DNA of 64,000 nt. It comes from JAMQKA01 sp031569985 (lineage in GTDB: Bacteria > Bacteroidota > Rhodothermia > Balneolales > Balneolaceae). Below the pieces are notes generated by a model. That model was not told the origin of the DNA. It searched no databases and was given only the letters and a program-made list of their open reading frames with translations. How positions within the stretch are numbered: position 1 is the stretch's first letter; each line of letters starts with the position of its first letter. The translations under genes and the position numbers were made by a program. The DNA lies in assembly GCF_031569985.1 (NCBI RefSeq), contig NZ_JAMQKA010000002.1, forward strand, positions 224,164-288,163, written 5' to 3'. Shown piece by piece: positions 1-8,142 of this stretch.

Positions 1-513
1 CTCGCTGGGCATCAGCTTGGCCAGCTCTTCGAGGGCCTGAGAAGCACTCATCACTGAGCGCATTTCAATCCAGTGCCCCACCAGCATGATATCCACCAGA
101 GTAGCCAGTTCCCAGAAAAAGACTTCTCCCTCCACGCCAAACACGACAATCGTACTATAGACATAAGCCACAGTAATAGCGATACCGATGAGAGTCATCA
201 TTCCCGGCTCTTTCTTTTTCACCTCATCTATCAGTCCTGACAAGAAAGGCCAGCCGCCGTAGAAAAACACAAACGAAGAAAGAGCGAATGATAAATAGAG
301 ATCACCGTCAAAATGCAGCGAATCCCCAAATCCCAGGAAGCTTTGGATCATGTGAGACAGTGCCAGGATCGGAATCGTCACAATGAGTGAGATCCAAAAG
401 CGTTTTTTGAAATCCAGCATATGCTCATGGTGATCAGCGTGTCTACAGGACGGAGTATGTTCTTTGTGGTTGTGATGTTCCTCATGATTAGCATGGCTGT
501 GTGAATGTGCCAT
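1..513 (-). CDS. Copper/silver-type P1B ATPase, N-terminal part (cut by window edge)
   Basis: Open reading frame entering from the left edge, 171 residues visible from its ATG at 513. It would export Cu or Ag ions across the inner membrane using ATP. Residues 1-31 are very rich in histidine (HSHSH, HHNH, HHEH), like the metal-binding N terminus of CopB-type pumps. Four hydrophobic segments follow near residues 39-60, 72-95, 105-127 and 131-149, and then the family-typical stretch MRSVMSASQALEELAKLMP. The actuator, phosphorylation (DKTGT) and CPx/CPH segments lie outside the window, so metal specificity cannot be settled. It starts 8 bp after the 522-1037 gene and is probably the last gene of the ndh-FNT-hypothetical operon. 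Confidence 0.85.
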   Translation of the reverse strand, partial: MAHSHSHANHEEHHNHKEHTPSCRHADHHEHMLDFKKRFWISLIVTIPILALSHMIQSFLGFGDSLHFDGDLYLSFALSSFVFFYGGWPFLSGLIDEVKKKEPGMMTLIGIAITVAYVYSTIVVFGVEGEVFFWELATLVDIMLVGHWIEMRSVMSASQALEELAKLMPSE

Positions 514-521
514 AGCGAAAC

Positions 522-1037
522 TTAATGTCTGAGAATTATAGAATTAAAGCTGGCATGGTGCATCAACTCGCGAAGAAATAGAACGGTAGCAGCAAATTCA
601 CGGTCTTCTGGTACATCAAGCCAGTGAGCGGGAGTGCCATAGGCTACATCAACTAATCGATTAAAAACCTCTTCAACGGTATCAACATTCAATTGGAGCT
701 TATCGTCCGAGCCAAAACCCGCTACCTTGGCAATATTCCAAAATGCCTGTTCGTATGTTGCTAGGCAGCGGCGGTTAGGCAGTTCACTGATGATGGGCAT
801 CAACTGATCTTCGATATCCGCTATAGCAGCTTCCAGCTCTATAGTCTCAGCCGGTTCGCGTTTCAGATTTACAAGAATGGTTTGAATATCACCTGCCGTA
901 ATTGTGTCAAGGGTTTCGGGTTCGCCAACCTCGACTATTTCCAAGATGAATTGCTGATCTTGTACCTTGAGAATTGTTACCGGCCCATCTTTCAGCAATT
1001 TTTGGAAAAAGGGATTTTGTTTATTGATTCTGCTCAT
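522..1037 (-). CDS. Hypothetical protein in ndh/FNT operon
   Basis: About 171 residues, soluble and acidic, with no signal peptide or membrane segment. I do not recognise the family. The start at 1037 (MSRINKQNPFF) is preferred. An upstream in-frame ATG at 1076 would add 13 residues and sits 2 bp after the FNT stop codon, and neither start has a good ribosome site. The protein has a central acidic helical region and ends with an aromatic and His-rich part (HWLDVPEDREF, LMHHASF). It sits between the FNT channel and the copper pump on the same strand with almost no spacing, so it is probably co-transcribed. No function is inferred. Confidence 0.6.
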   Translation of the reverse strand: MSRINKQNPFFQKLLKDGPVTILKVQDQQFILEIVEVGEPETLDTITAGDIQTILVNLKREPAETIELEAAIADIEDQLMPIISELPNRRCLATYEQAFWNIAKVAGFGSDDKLQLNVDTVEEVFNRLVDVAYGTPAHWLDVPEDREFAATVLFLRELMHHASFNSIILRH

Positions 1038-1078
1038 TTTAAACTGGTTTTTAATGATACTTATTCCACTCAACATTG

Positions 1079-2023
1079 TTAATCACTATCTCGTGGCGGA
1101 CGCGGACGAGGCGTTCCAAATTGGCGCCCTCCTTTTTTTGTAAACAACCAGTCACGGATACTCAGTATTCTGAATTCAGGATAACGCTTACGTTCCGATT
1201 GAAAATAAGCCATATTTGCAAAAAGCAGTACACCTCCAGCCGTATTACCTAACAAAACAGGAATCCAATAATTGATGATTAGAGACGAAATTTCATATTC
1301 GGTTGTGTGAAAAATAGAGAAGGAAACTTCTGCTGCAGCCGTTACCACATGAAATAAATTACTGGCACAAATCATAAAAAACACAAGATAGACAATGATG
1401 ATACGCGATATAGTATCCCTTGCAGCAATATTGAGCCATACTACACCAGCTACCAGCCAACCGGCAAACATAGCCCTAAAAAACACGTCCCACCACTCCA
1501 GTTCTAGTCCATGGCTAACGAAAGTTGTTGCTGCCTCCATGCCATCTGGCGATAGAACAGAGGTTTTCGCCAAAACGTATCCCCCTGCAATTGCCCCTAT
1601 GAGATTGCCAATAATCACGAGCCCCCAAACTCTAAGTAATAAGGGAATACTGGCAAGCCGCGTCAGAATCAGCGTCACCGGAGGCAGAGTGTTTTCTGTA
1701 TAGAGTTGAAATCGGCCCAGAATAATGTAGATAAATCCTAGTGGATATAATATCGCAGCCATAAATGCATTGTCTGGGAAATGGCTGGTACCCACTGCAT
1801 AGCCTATCAGCGTTAGTGTAATAGCTATACCGGCAGTAATTCCACTGAGAATAAGTTCTTGAGTTTCACTGGTAATTTCTTCGCTGGCAGAAGCAAGTAA
1901 GCGGTCCTGAATTTCTTGCCATGAGAAGCGATCACCAATTGCCCAGCCTGAATGAGGGGCACCCGACGCCGCCTGATCTTGCTTACGAATTTCAGGTGCT
2001 GATTCTTTTTCATTGTCAGCCAT
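1079..2023 (-). CDS. Formate/nitrite transporter (FNT) family protein, YfdC-like
   Basis: About 314 residues with six to seven hydrophobic helices between roughly residues 60 and 285, matching the FNT fold that moves small monovalent anions (formate, nitrite, hydrosulfide) across the inner membrane. The charged N-terminal extension and basic C-terminal tail (KRYPEFRILSIRDWLF) resemble the YfdC branch, whose substrate is uncertain. The ATG at 2023 is preferred over one at 2050 because an AAGGGGT element lies about 8 bp before it; this start overlaps the ndh stop by 8 bp. The overlap indicates translational coupling with NADH dehydrogenase. Family assignment is firm; the transported ion is unknown. 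Confidence 0.8.
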   Translation of the reverse strand: MADNEKESAPEIRKQDQAASGAPHSGWAIGDRFSWQEIQDRLLASASEEITSETQELILSGITAGIAITLTLIGYAVGTSHFPDNAFMAAILYPLGFIYIILGRFQLYTENTLPPVTLILTRLASIPLLLRVWGLVIIGNLIGAIAGGYVLAKTSVLSPDGMEAATTFVSHGLELEWWDVFFRAMFAGWLVAGVVWLNIAARDTISRIIIVYLVFFMICASNLFHVVTAAAEVSFSIFHTTEYEISSLIINYWIPVLLGNTAGGVLLFANMAYFQSERKRYPEFRILSIRDWLFTKKGGRQFGTPRPRPPRDSD

Positions 2024-3398
2024 AATCACTACCCCTTGTTGGAATTCCATTAATTTGCAATTCTATATGCCGACTTCCAAGCTCTACTAACCATTCCTCA
2101 TCTCGGGCCATTTCTTTTTCGATCGTTGCAGTGCCCACCCTTTCCGATGGTCGTATGATCATCCCCAGTGATTGATCCTGGATAAAATAGGCCGTAGTCC
2201 AGTTCCACATCGTTTTTACTCGATTTCGGTAATTAATCAACTGGAAAAGGTGCACAAACAACCACATGGCCCAAGCTAACCAGCCAGTCACAGTTTTAGA
2301 GGGATTTGTCAAGTCGGCAGTGGCCTTGCTCCTGCCAATAATAGCCATGGAACCCTTGTCAAAATAGTGGAAGGGTTCCAGTGATTCACCATTGGACATT
2401 GCTAAAAAGTTATTAGCCAGGTGTTCTCCATGCTGCATAGCTACGTTTGCCAACTGGGGATGCCCCTCGGGAAAGTTTTCATCGGTTTTCTGCAGGCAGG
2501 CATCACCGATGGCATAGATATTTTCGGTACCCTTCACTTTGTTAAATTCATTCACCAGCAGGCGGTTTCCACGACCGTAGCTCTCTTCAGGAATCCCTTC
2601 AAACATACGACCCGTTACCCCTGCTGTCCAGATCAGGGTTTCGGTTTCGATGGTATCACCGTCTCTGAAATAAACGGTGTCATCTTTATAGTCTTCCACC
2701 ATCTTTTCAAGCTTTACTTTGACGCCCATTTCTTCCAATGCCTCATGGGTATATTTCTGTGATCTCTCTCGCATAGGAGGAAGTACTGTAGGAGCGGCAT
2801 CAACCAAAAAGATATTCAGCTCCTGATTAGCGAGCTCCGGGTAAATTTTCTCCAGCATATTATTGCGCATCTCGGCCAGCATACCGGCCACCTCCACCCC
2901 TGTGGGACCCGCCCCGGAGATAACAACATTGCGCAACTTGGCTTTCTTTACAGGATCATCAGTATATGTTGCCTCTTCAGTTTTTTGCAGCAGATAGTTA
3001 CGCATTTTTACCGCATCGTTGATCGTTTTCATGGGCACAGCATTTTTTTCGATGTTTTCCATCCCAAAAAAGTTGCTTTTGGTGCCTGTGGCGATGACGA
3101 GCCCATCGTATTTTAGCTCACCGGTAGAAAGCTGCACCTTATTGGATTCCGGCTCGACCTTCTGCAGCTCACCCATCCTAAAACTTATGTTATCAACACC
3201 TTTAAAGATGGTACGGAAAGGTGTACTGATGCTTGAAACATCAAGCATACCGGTAGCCACCTGGTACAGCAGGGGTGGGAAAAAATTGTAGTTGTTTTTA
3301 TCTACCAGTGTGATGTAAAATTCCTTTTTATCTTTCAGCTGTTTTGCCAAGTTTACCCCGGCAAATCCGCCGCCGATAATGACAATTTCTTTATTCAT
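2016..3398 (-). CDS. ndh: Type II NADH:quinone dehydrogenase (NDH-2)
   Basis: 460-residue flavoprotein that would pass electrons from NADH to quinone at the inner membrane without pumping protons. An FAD-binding GGGFAG is at residues 9-14, a second Rossmann motif (SGAGPTGVEVAG) near residue 160 binds NADH, and an FAD-contacting NIYAIGDAC follows near residue 290. The C-terminal third carries the amphipathic membrane anchor typical of NDH-2 (WLAWAMWLFVHLFQLINYRNR). A GGGAGGT ribosome site precedes the ATG at 3398. It leads a tight operon with the FNT channel, a hypothetical protein and the copper pump. Family length and motifs are normal. Confidence 0.9.
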   Translation of the reverse strand: MNKEIVIIGGGFAGVNLAKQLKDKKEFYITLVDKNNYNFFPPLLYQVATGMLDVSSISTPFRTIFKGVDNISFRMGELQKVEPESNKVQLSTGELKYDGLVIATGTKSNFFGMENIEKNAVPMKTINDAVKMRNYLLQKTEEATYTDDPVKKAKLRNVVISGAGPTGVEVAGMLAEMRNNMLEKIYPELANQELNIFLVDAAPTVLPPMRERSQKYTHEALEEMGVKVKLEKMVEDYKDDTVYFRDGDTIETETLIWTAGVTGRMFEGIPEESYGRGNRLLVNEFNKVKGTENIYAIGDACLQKTDENFPEGHPQLANVAMQHGEHLANNFLAMSNGESLEPFHYFDKGSMAIIGRSKATADLTNPSKTVTGWLAWAMWLFVHLFQLINYRNRVKTMWNWTTAYFIQDQSLGMIIRPSERVGTATIEKEMARDEEWLVELGSRHIELQINGIPTRGSDYG

Positions 3399-3469
3399 GG
3401 CTTACCTCCCAACTTTGGTTTCTTATTTCTATTTTTTGGGATGATCAATGAGTATTGAGATTTTGAATA

Positions 3470-3508
3470 CCTTCGGCCCTCACCGGACGGTCCAGGAGGG
3501 GGAGAAGG
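3470..3508. repeat. GC-rich imperfect inverted repeat between SDR gene and ndh
   Basis: 39-bp imperfect inverted repeat with a 1-nt centre; 13 of 19 arm positions pair (CCTTCGG...GGAC against GTCC...GAGAAGG). It is much more GC-rich than its AT-rich surroundings. It may be a mobile intergenic hairpin of the short palindromic kind common in Bacteroidota, or an RNA processing element between SDR and ndh. A 61-codon open frame across it (3395-3577) is not credible as a gene. Confidence 0.5.
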
Positions 3509-3527
3509 TTGATGGCTGTCTTTGCCG

Positions 3528-4277
3528 CTACTGCGCCAGGTACCCCCCATCGGCGGGATAGTAGCCACCCGTGACAAAGGAGGATTTTTCAGAAGCCAGC
3601 CACAGTACCAGCTCGGCGATCTCTTCGGCTTTACCCAGCCGGCCGATTGGGTGCAGACCTACCAGATGCTGTTTTTGCTCCTCATCCAGGAAGTCCAGTA
3701 GCGGGGTATCGATATATCCCGGACCTACGGCATTGATTCGAACCTTCTTGTCGGAATACTCGAGAGCGGCTGATTTGGTAAGTCCAACCACTCCGTGTTT
3801 TGCAGAGTTGTAGCCCGACTGATTTGCGGCAGCTACCTGCCCCATGATGGAAGCGGTATTTACAATATTTCCACCTCCTGATTCAATTATGGCCGGTATC
3901 TGATAATGCATACCGTAGAAAATTGCAGAAAGATTAATACTGATTACTTGATCCCATTCTTCAATCGGTATGTCGGCGACCGGTCCAACTGGTCCTACAA
4001 TTCCGGCATTGTTAAATGCGATATGAAGCGCTCCATATTTCTTCCTGGCGGCCTCAACCAGTGCTTCTTGCTCTTCAGGCTTTGAAACATCAGCTTTAAA
4101 AAAAGAAGCCTCTCCACCATTATTTTTGATTTGTTCTACTACCTTGCGGCCGTCATCGGCATCAATATCTGAGACTAATACTTTTGCTCCTTCTTTGGCA
4201 AACAGCAGAGCGGTTTCTTTTCCAATTCCCGAAGCTGCGCCTGTTACCAATGCCACTTTCTTTTCCAATAGTTTCAT
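3528..4277 (-). CDS. SDR-family NAD(P)-dependent oxidoreductase
   Basis: 249-residue classical short-chain dehydrogenase/reductase. The cofactor motif TGAASGIG lies at residues 12-19, NNAG near 90, a catalytic Ser in NTASIMG near 140, and YNSAK (catalytic Tyr/Lys) near 155. The C terminus GGYYPADGGYLAQ is family-typical. The substrate cannot be deduced. The ATG at 4277 is chosen because ACAGGTGA lies at ribosome-binding distance; the frame can also open at a GTG 9 bp upstream. A paired TTGAT-type operator lies 76 bp upstream (4354-4390), placing it in the proposed Crp/Fnr regulon. A broken SDR fragment lies upstream. Confidence 0.9.
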   Translation of the reverse strand: MKLLEKKVALVTGAASGIGKETALLFAKEGAKVLVSDIDADDGRKVVEQIKNNGGEASFFKADVSKPEEQEALVEAARKKYGALHIAFNNAGIVGPVGPVADIPIEEWDQVISINLSAIFYGMHYQIPAIIESGGGNIVNTASIMGQVAAANQSGYNSAKHGVVGLTKSAALEYSDKKVRINAVGPGYIDTPLLDFLDEEQKQHLVGLHPIGRLGKAEEIAELVLWLASEKSSFVTGGYYPADGGYLAQ

Positions 4278-4353
4278 TATAGTCACCTGTTATTTTTATT
4301 TAGGGTTAATTTCTTTCACTACTTTAATTAACTCTTTTGCCGCAGTAAACTCA

Positions 4354-4390
4354 TTGATCTTTGGTAAGAAAACCCCTTGATATTTCTCAA
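4354..4390 (-). promoter_or_regulatory. Paired FNR-like operator, copy A (before SDR gene)
   Basis: 37-bp element: box TTGATCTTTGGTAA at 4354-4367 and box TTGATATTTCTCAA at 4377-4390, starts 23 bp apart, with AAGAAAA between. Same layout as seven other copies in the window. It lies 76 bp upstream of the SDR ATG. Probably bound by the Crp/Fnr-like protein at 24621-25196 (inference). Confidence 0.7.
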
Positions 4391-4392
4391 TA

Positions 4393-4427
4393 AAAAAGCC
4401 CGTGAGCTTTTTACTCACAGGCTTTTT
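4393..4427 (-). terminator. Rho-independent terminator after SDR/flavoprotein chimera
   Basis: Stem AAAAAGCCCGTGAG / CTCACAGGCTTTTT with a short loop and a T-run on either strand. It lies just downstream of the broken 4462-5054 gene and directly abuts operator copy A. The stem core is shared with the terminators at 5184 and 6596. Confidence 0.8.
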
Positions 4428-4461
4428 GCTTTAATAATTTTAAAGCAGCGGGATGCTATTC

Positions 4462-5054
4462 TTACTGAATAGCAGAAGACCCGCCATCTATGACGAATTC
4501 TGCTCCTGTAGAAAATGAAGATTCATCTAAGGCCAAAAATAAAACCATATTTGCTACTTCTGATGGTTTACCCATTCGGCCTAGTGGATAAGTAGAATCA
4601 AGTTCTTCTTTTGACAGATTTGTTACTTCTGAAGCATCAACCATACCCGTTGTGATATACCCCGGGTGAATTGAATTTATTCGTATTCCTTTAGAAGCAT
4701 ACTCTGCTGCGGCATCTTTACTCATTACGCGCACTGCACCTTTGCTTGCTCCATAAAGGGTATGACCGGGAGCACCCGTTAGACTAGCTAGGGATATCAC
4801 GCTCCCGCGCATTCACCAATGGTCTACACGTCTTCAGCGGTAGTTTGCAAATGCTCGTTGACCAGGATGTATCCACGTTCATTCACTTCCACCCCGGTGA
4901 CATCGAGCCCGATGTCGTCTGTATTCGGGATTCGCCCGGTGGCAGCAAGCAAATGAGTCCCTTCAATTATCACGTTTTCTTCGCTCCTATGACCCTGCAC
5001 CCGTACTGTTTCTCCCGACCGGTCATCTATGCGCTCGGCTACTGAATAGGAGAC
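4462..5054 (-). pseudogene. Chimeric relic: flavoprotein disulfide-reductase fragment joined to SDR C-terminal fragment
   Basis: The 3' part (4462-4812) encodes the last ~115 residues of an SDR, including YGASK, the PG motif and the C-terminal DGGSSAIQ; the Rossmann half is missing. Directly upstream on the same strand, 4813-5054 encodes part of a pyridine nucleotide-disulfide (mercuric/dihydrolipoamide type) oxidoreductase: LLAATGRIPNTDDIGLDV, a VNEHLQTT stretch, then TIGECAG. A TAG stop sits where Trp or Tyr is expected in DV.TIGECAG. The join falls in the short shared stretch GCGGGAGC and is out of frame. I infer a deletion that fused two neighbouring genes. It is not expected to be functional. 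Confidence 0.8.
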
Positions 5055-5183
5055 TTAACTCCAGATTGATTTGGCACATTTTTCAACATTAAGTGGTAAT
5101 CATTTGCGAAGAATGTTATGATCCGTATCCAAATGTTTATCTGTCGAATAGGTATGCGAAGCGATTACTGTAGCAACAATAAA

Positions 5184-5212
5184 AAAAGCCTGTGAAATTT
5201 ACACAGGCTTTT
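5184..5212 (-). terminator. Rho-independent terminator after dps
   Basis: Perfect 11-bp stem AAAAGCCTGTG / CACAGGCTTTT with a 7-nt loop, about 30 bp downstream of the dps stop codon. Same stem core as the terminators at 4393 and 6596. Confidence 0.85.
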
Positions 5213-5239
5213 ACTAATTGGTCATGAGTTTACAATAAT

Positions 5240-5737
5240 CTATTCCAAATGACTTCGCAACATCCACGCCGTTTTGGAATGGGTATTCAGTCGCTGGGTA
5301 AGCAGATCAATGGTCGCCTCATCATCAGCGATTTTTGCTGGTTTCAATGCTTTGCGCACCGTACGCAACAGTTGTTCATGATCCCAAACCAGTCTTTTAA
5401 CCATATCCATGGCATCGGGCTGACCGCCCTCTTCTTCAATGGAGGCCAACTGTTGGAACTCTTTGTAGGTCCCTGGCGCGTGAAACCCCAGTGCCCGTAT
5501 CCGTTCGGCAATTTCGTCAATGGCCTCGGCTAATTCGGTGTACTGCTCTTCGAACTGCTCGTGCAATGAGTGAAACAGTTTGCCCGTTACATTCCAGTGA
5601 TAATTATGCGTTTTTAAATACAACACATAGGAATCTGCCAATACTTTTGATAACACCTCGGCAATCACTTCCCGATTCTCGGTACTGATTCCAATATCGA
5701 CATTTGTTTCATTTGCTATTTTTGTTATTGCTGACAT
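5240..5737 (-). CDS. dps: Dps-family DNA-binding ferritin-like protein
   Basis: 165-residue protein that would form a dodecamer storing iron and consuming peroxide while protecting DNA in the cytoplasm. The Dps ferroxidase signature is intact: THNYHWNVTG, then FHSLHEQFEEQYTELAEAID and EIAERIRALG. The frame stays open to 5845, but the ATG at 5737 is preferred because a GTGAGG site lies about 9 bp upstream and the N terminus (MSAITKIANETNVD) then matches the family. A perfect FNR-like box plus its partner box lie 71-108 bp upstream (5809-5845). A terminator follows the stop. Single-gene transcript. Confidence 0.95.
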   Translation of the reverse strand: MSAITKIANETNVDIGISTENREVIAEVLSKVLADSYVLYLKTHNYHWNVTGKLFHSLHEQFEEQYTELAEAIDEIAERIRALGFHAPGTYKEFQQLASIEEEGGQPDAMDMVKRLVWDHEQLLRTVRKALKPAKIADDEATIDLLTQRLNTHSKTAWMLRSHLE

Positions 5738-5808
5738 AATATTTACCTCACTTTTTAATTGTGTTTTCAAGCTTTTAAGTAATGTATCTGAATTACAACC
5801 GTAATACA

Positions 5809-5845
5809 TTGACATTTGATAAGAAATAGCCTTGATATTGATCAA
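5809..5845 (-). promoter_or_regulatory. Paired FNR-like operator, copy B (before dps)
   Basis: Box TTGACATTTGATAA at 5809-5822 and perfect palindromic box TTGATATTGATCAA at 5832-5845, 23 bp apart, AAGAAAT between. It lies 71 bp upstream of the dps ATG. Confidence 0.75.
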
Positions 5846-5878
5846 GACTCCAAAACAGAGAACTACTCTGGCCTAACA

Positions 5879-6436
5879 TTAGGCTGATTCAAGCTCAATT
5901 TTTTCGGACTTATAAACCTCATCAAGGGGTGTATCAGCCAGATGGTTCGTATAATTGCTGATCGTCATCAGGGCTATGATCAGGTTAATTTCCAATACAT
6001 TTTGTTTACTATATCCTGCTTTGAGAAATTCCTGAATGTCTTCCTCCTGAACATGTCCACGGCTCCTCACTGCTTTTCGGACATAGTTCACCAAAATATT
6101 AAGTTTGGGGTTAGCTAATTCTTCACCTTTAAAAACGGCGTTTACAATTCCTTCATCGGCATTCAATTGTTTTTTTAAAGCTGTTGAATGGACGGCAGTA
6201 CAGTACTCACATTTATTTTCCTCGCTTACAGCTAATATAGCGAGCTCTTTCTCTTGTGGCGAAAAATCAGACCTGCTGACTATTTTGCTGAGTTTCAAAT
6301 ACCCTTCCAACACAGCGGGGGATTCAGCCATTACCCCCAATATATTTGGTAGAAAGCCATTAGACTTTTTAGCTGACTTCAATAACGATTTTGATCTCTT
6401 CGGTGCATTTTCGGTTGTGTATATTGTAAAGTTCAT
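5879..6436 (-). CDS. AhpD-like carboxymuconolactone decarboxylase-family peroxidase
   Basis: About 185 residues. The redox motif CEYCTAVHS near residue 77 is the CxxC-x3-H signature of AhpD-like alkylhydroperoxidases, which reduce organic peroxides or recycle peroxiredoxins. Length matches the peroxidase-related CMD branch. The ATG at 6436 is preceded by AAGGGCACGTG; an adjacent GTG at 6439 is also in frame. Operator copy C lies 118 bp upstream. It sits directly upstream of dps on the same strand, with its own operator between them. The likely role is peroxide defence alongside Dps. Confidence 0.88.
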   Translation of the reverse strand: MNFTIYTTENAPKRSKSLLKSAKKSNGFLPNILGVMAESPAVLEGYLKLSKIVSRSDFSPQEKELAILAVSEENKCEYCTAVHSTALKKQLNADEGIVNAVFKGEELANPKLNILVNYVRKAVRSRGHVQEEDIQEFLKAGYSKQNVLEINLIIALMTISNYTNHLADTPLDEVYKSEKIELESA

Positions 6437-6554
6437 CACGTGCCCTTTTTTAGTTCAGGTTTTAAAATTGATTTTGTCCAACTGTTATATGGATCAAATC
6501 TTCATTTACAGTTGATCTTCAACCATAAACTATTTCAATCAGCCTAAACTGTCA

Positions 6555-6591
6555 TTGATATCTGACAAGAAAAACAGTTGATAAATCTCAA
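6555..6591 (-). promoter_or_regulatory. Paired FNR-like operator, copy C (before ahpD-like gene)
   Basis: Box TTGATATCTGACAA at 6555-6568 and box TTGATAAATCTCAA at 6578-6591, 23 bp apart, AAGAAAA between. Distance to the ATG at 6436 is 118 bp, the longest of the eight. It runs straight into the terminator at 6596. Confidence 0.75.
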
Positions 6592-6595
6592 TAAA

Positions 6596-6627
6596 AAAAG
6601 CCTGTGAGGGTTAACTCACAGGCTTTT
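6596..6627 (-). terminator. Rho-independent terminator after outer-membrane protein gene
   Basis: Perfect 13-bp stem AAAAGCCTGTGAG / CTCACAGGCTTTT, 6-nt loop, about 39 bp downstream of the 6666-7268 stop. The stem is nearly identical to those at 4393 and 5184. Confidence 0.85.
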
Positions 6628-6665
6628 GGCATAGATATAGACGCTTAAAAGTAGTTGCGCTAAGT

Positions 6666-7268
6666 TTATAACGGAAACTTAAAAGGAATGCCGATACTGA
6701 TAGGAAAATACTGGGTTCGCCGATCGACAAAAAAGCTGGTTACAACTTTTGCTTCAGCATAAGCAGCAAAATTATCATTAATTGCATGACGCAGACCAAC
6801 AGTTCCACTGATGCCCAAAGTGGATTCTGAACGCTGATCAAATGTAAATGTATCATTAGCGGTTGATACTGTGAAATCTCTCCGTATTGACCTGAAAAAA
6901 ACTGCTCCTACCGAAGCGTATGTCAAGGTAGATACTCTCGGCAGCTCATACTCATAAATGCCATTAAGCATAGCCGTAAAAATTTCGGCCTCCGCGCCAT
7001 CAATATCGGTAATAGACTGCGGAACATTTACTTTAACGCGAGCACCATCTTCATCAAAGCTGAATCGATGATATTGGCTGTAAAGCTGGGGTTTAACCGA
7101 GGGTCGAATTTCGTAGCTTATACCAGCTCCGGCGCCATACGTAGCATTCCAGTTCTGAGTGAAATTGGCAAGACTGGCAGGAATCCCGATCCCAACATCT
7201 AAGTAATAATTCACCTTATCGGATGCTTGGGCCTGGGCACGGTCTGTGATTCCCAAATGCAAAAACAA
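6666..7268 (-). CDS. Small outer-membrane beta-barrel protein, probably frameshifted in signal peptide
   Basis: About 200 residues of alternating polar/hydrophobic strands with many aromatics and a C-terminal strand ending in FKFPL, typical of an 8-strand OMP barrel (porin-like opacity fold). The visible frame has no ATG: it opens only at a TTG at 7268, inside what reads as a signal peptide (…VIGVVLFLHLGITDRAQAQA). A good ATG exists at 7306 in another frame (MTAIYSRV then stop). One missing base just after that ATG would give a complete signal peptide. So the gene is either recently broken at codon 2 or affected by a sequencing indel. Its exact function is unknown. Confidence 0.65.
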   Translation of the reverse strand: MFLHLGITDRAQAQASDKVNYYLDVGIGIPASLANFTQNWNATYGAGAGISYEIRPSVKPQLYSQYHRFSFDEDGARVKVNVPQSITDIDGAEAEIFTAMLNGIYEYELPRVSTLTYASVGAVFFRSIRRDFTVSTANDTFTFDQRSESTLGISGTVGLRHAINDNFAAYAEAKVVTSFFVDRRTQYFPISIGIPFKFPL

Positions 7269-7351
7269 TACGACACCAATTACACCCGTGAATAAATAGC
7301 TGTCATGGCAGGTACCCTATTTGATTAAAATATCAACAAGTATAACTCTCA

Positions 7352-7894
7352 CTATCTTTTTAATTTCTTCAGCTTAATTGCAAGAGATACCTGGAACGCT
7401 CCAATTATAATAAATGCCGCGGAAGTATAAACTACTACCGTCAGTCCCACCAAAATAGGATTCCAAAGCAGTATTAAAGCAAGTAATCCCTAATACAAGT
7501 AAACTATACCACCCAGAAAGCTCATTTTTTTAATTTCAAATGACCAGATCACGGACATAATAGATCGGAAAAGGAAGGCAAAGCCTACTTACAAAGATAG
7601 GAAAACGACAGTGATTCCAGCCTGGCAATCAGCAGGTTTCCAATGAGTAGTTCTGCGATACCGGCTGCTAGCGACCAGCGCCAGCCCGATAATATTTCAC
7701 GGTTGGAGATAACTGATGCCAAGAATACCGGAAATCAAAAAGGCAATGGCAAACAATATCGAAAGGCCAGGTACGACTCGGCCGGGGTTAAGATGACCCA
7801 TATCCCTACAGCTATAAAAATGATCCCTAAATATAAGCGGCAGATACCAACGTTTTACGGGTCGCGACCCGTTGGTATTATTTAAAGTTTTCAC
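7352..7894 (-). pseudogene. Degraded HdeD/DUF308-family membrane protein
   Basis: From the ATG at 7894 the three reading frames must be spliced to recover a DUF308 (HdeD-like) membrane protein. Recovered pieces are WYLPLI, then LGIIFIAVGIWVILTPAESY, LSILFAIAFLISGILGIS, GWRWSLAAGIAELLIG, FEIKKMSFLGG and, near the end, GLTVVVYTSAAFIIIGAFQ. At least three frameshifts and two in-frame stops are needed, so this is real decay rather than one sequencing error. HdeD-type proteins are acid/stress-linked inner-membrane proteins. Operator copy E is still present 66 bp upstream, showing the gene was once in the same regulon. Confidence 0.85.
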
Positions 7895-7960
7895 AGTAAA
7901 AAATTAGGTTAATGGTTTAATTCCTTTAGCTAAAGTTAAAATGGTACCTTGCTAACAGCA

Positions 7961-7997
7961 TTGATATTTGATAAGAAAATTGGTTGATGTCTGTCAG
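7961..7997 (-). promoter_or_regulatory. Paired FNR-like operator, copy E (before hdeD relic)
   Basis: Box TTGATATTTGATAA at 7961-7974 and weaker box TTGATGTCTGTCAG at 7984-7997, 23 bp apart, AAGAAAA between. It lies 66 bp upstream of the decayed hdeD-like ATG. It is the most degenerate of the eight, in keeping with the loss of its target. Orientation matches the other copies, so it is assigned to the minus-strand relic, not to the plus-strand gene at 8143. Confidence 0.65.
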
Positions 7998-8142
7998 TTA
8001 AGCATGGTAAGCTTGTATTTTGTGATCTTTCAACCTGATCATTTAGCCATCCAATAAAGGTGTGTCTAATTAGGTATAATTCATTGCTCATTACAATCCC
8101 TTTACGTACCTATTTGAATTTCTACATTTTTAAACTTAAATC

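Noticed and set aside
3395..3577. 61-codon open frame between ndh and the SDR gene
   Set aside because: It overlaps the SDR C terminus, is rich in Pro/Ser/Gly from the GC-rich inverted repeat, and resembles no protein.
7321..7336. TTGATTAAAATATCAA near the outer-membrane protein start
   Set aside because: The spacer is 6 nt rather than 4, there is no partner box 23 bp away, and it lies only about 15 bp from the ATG at 7306, unlike the eight true copies.
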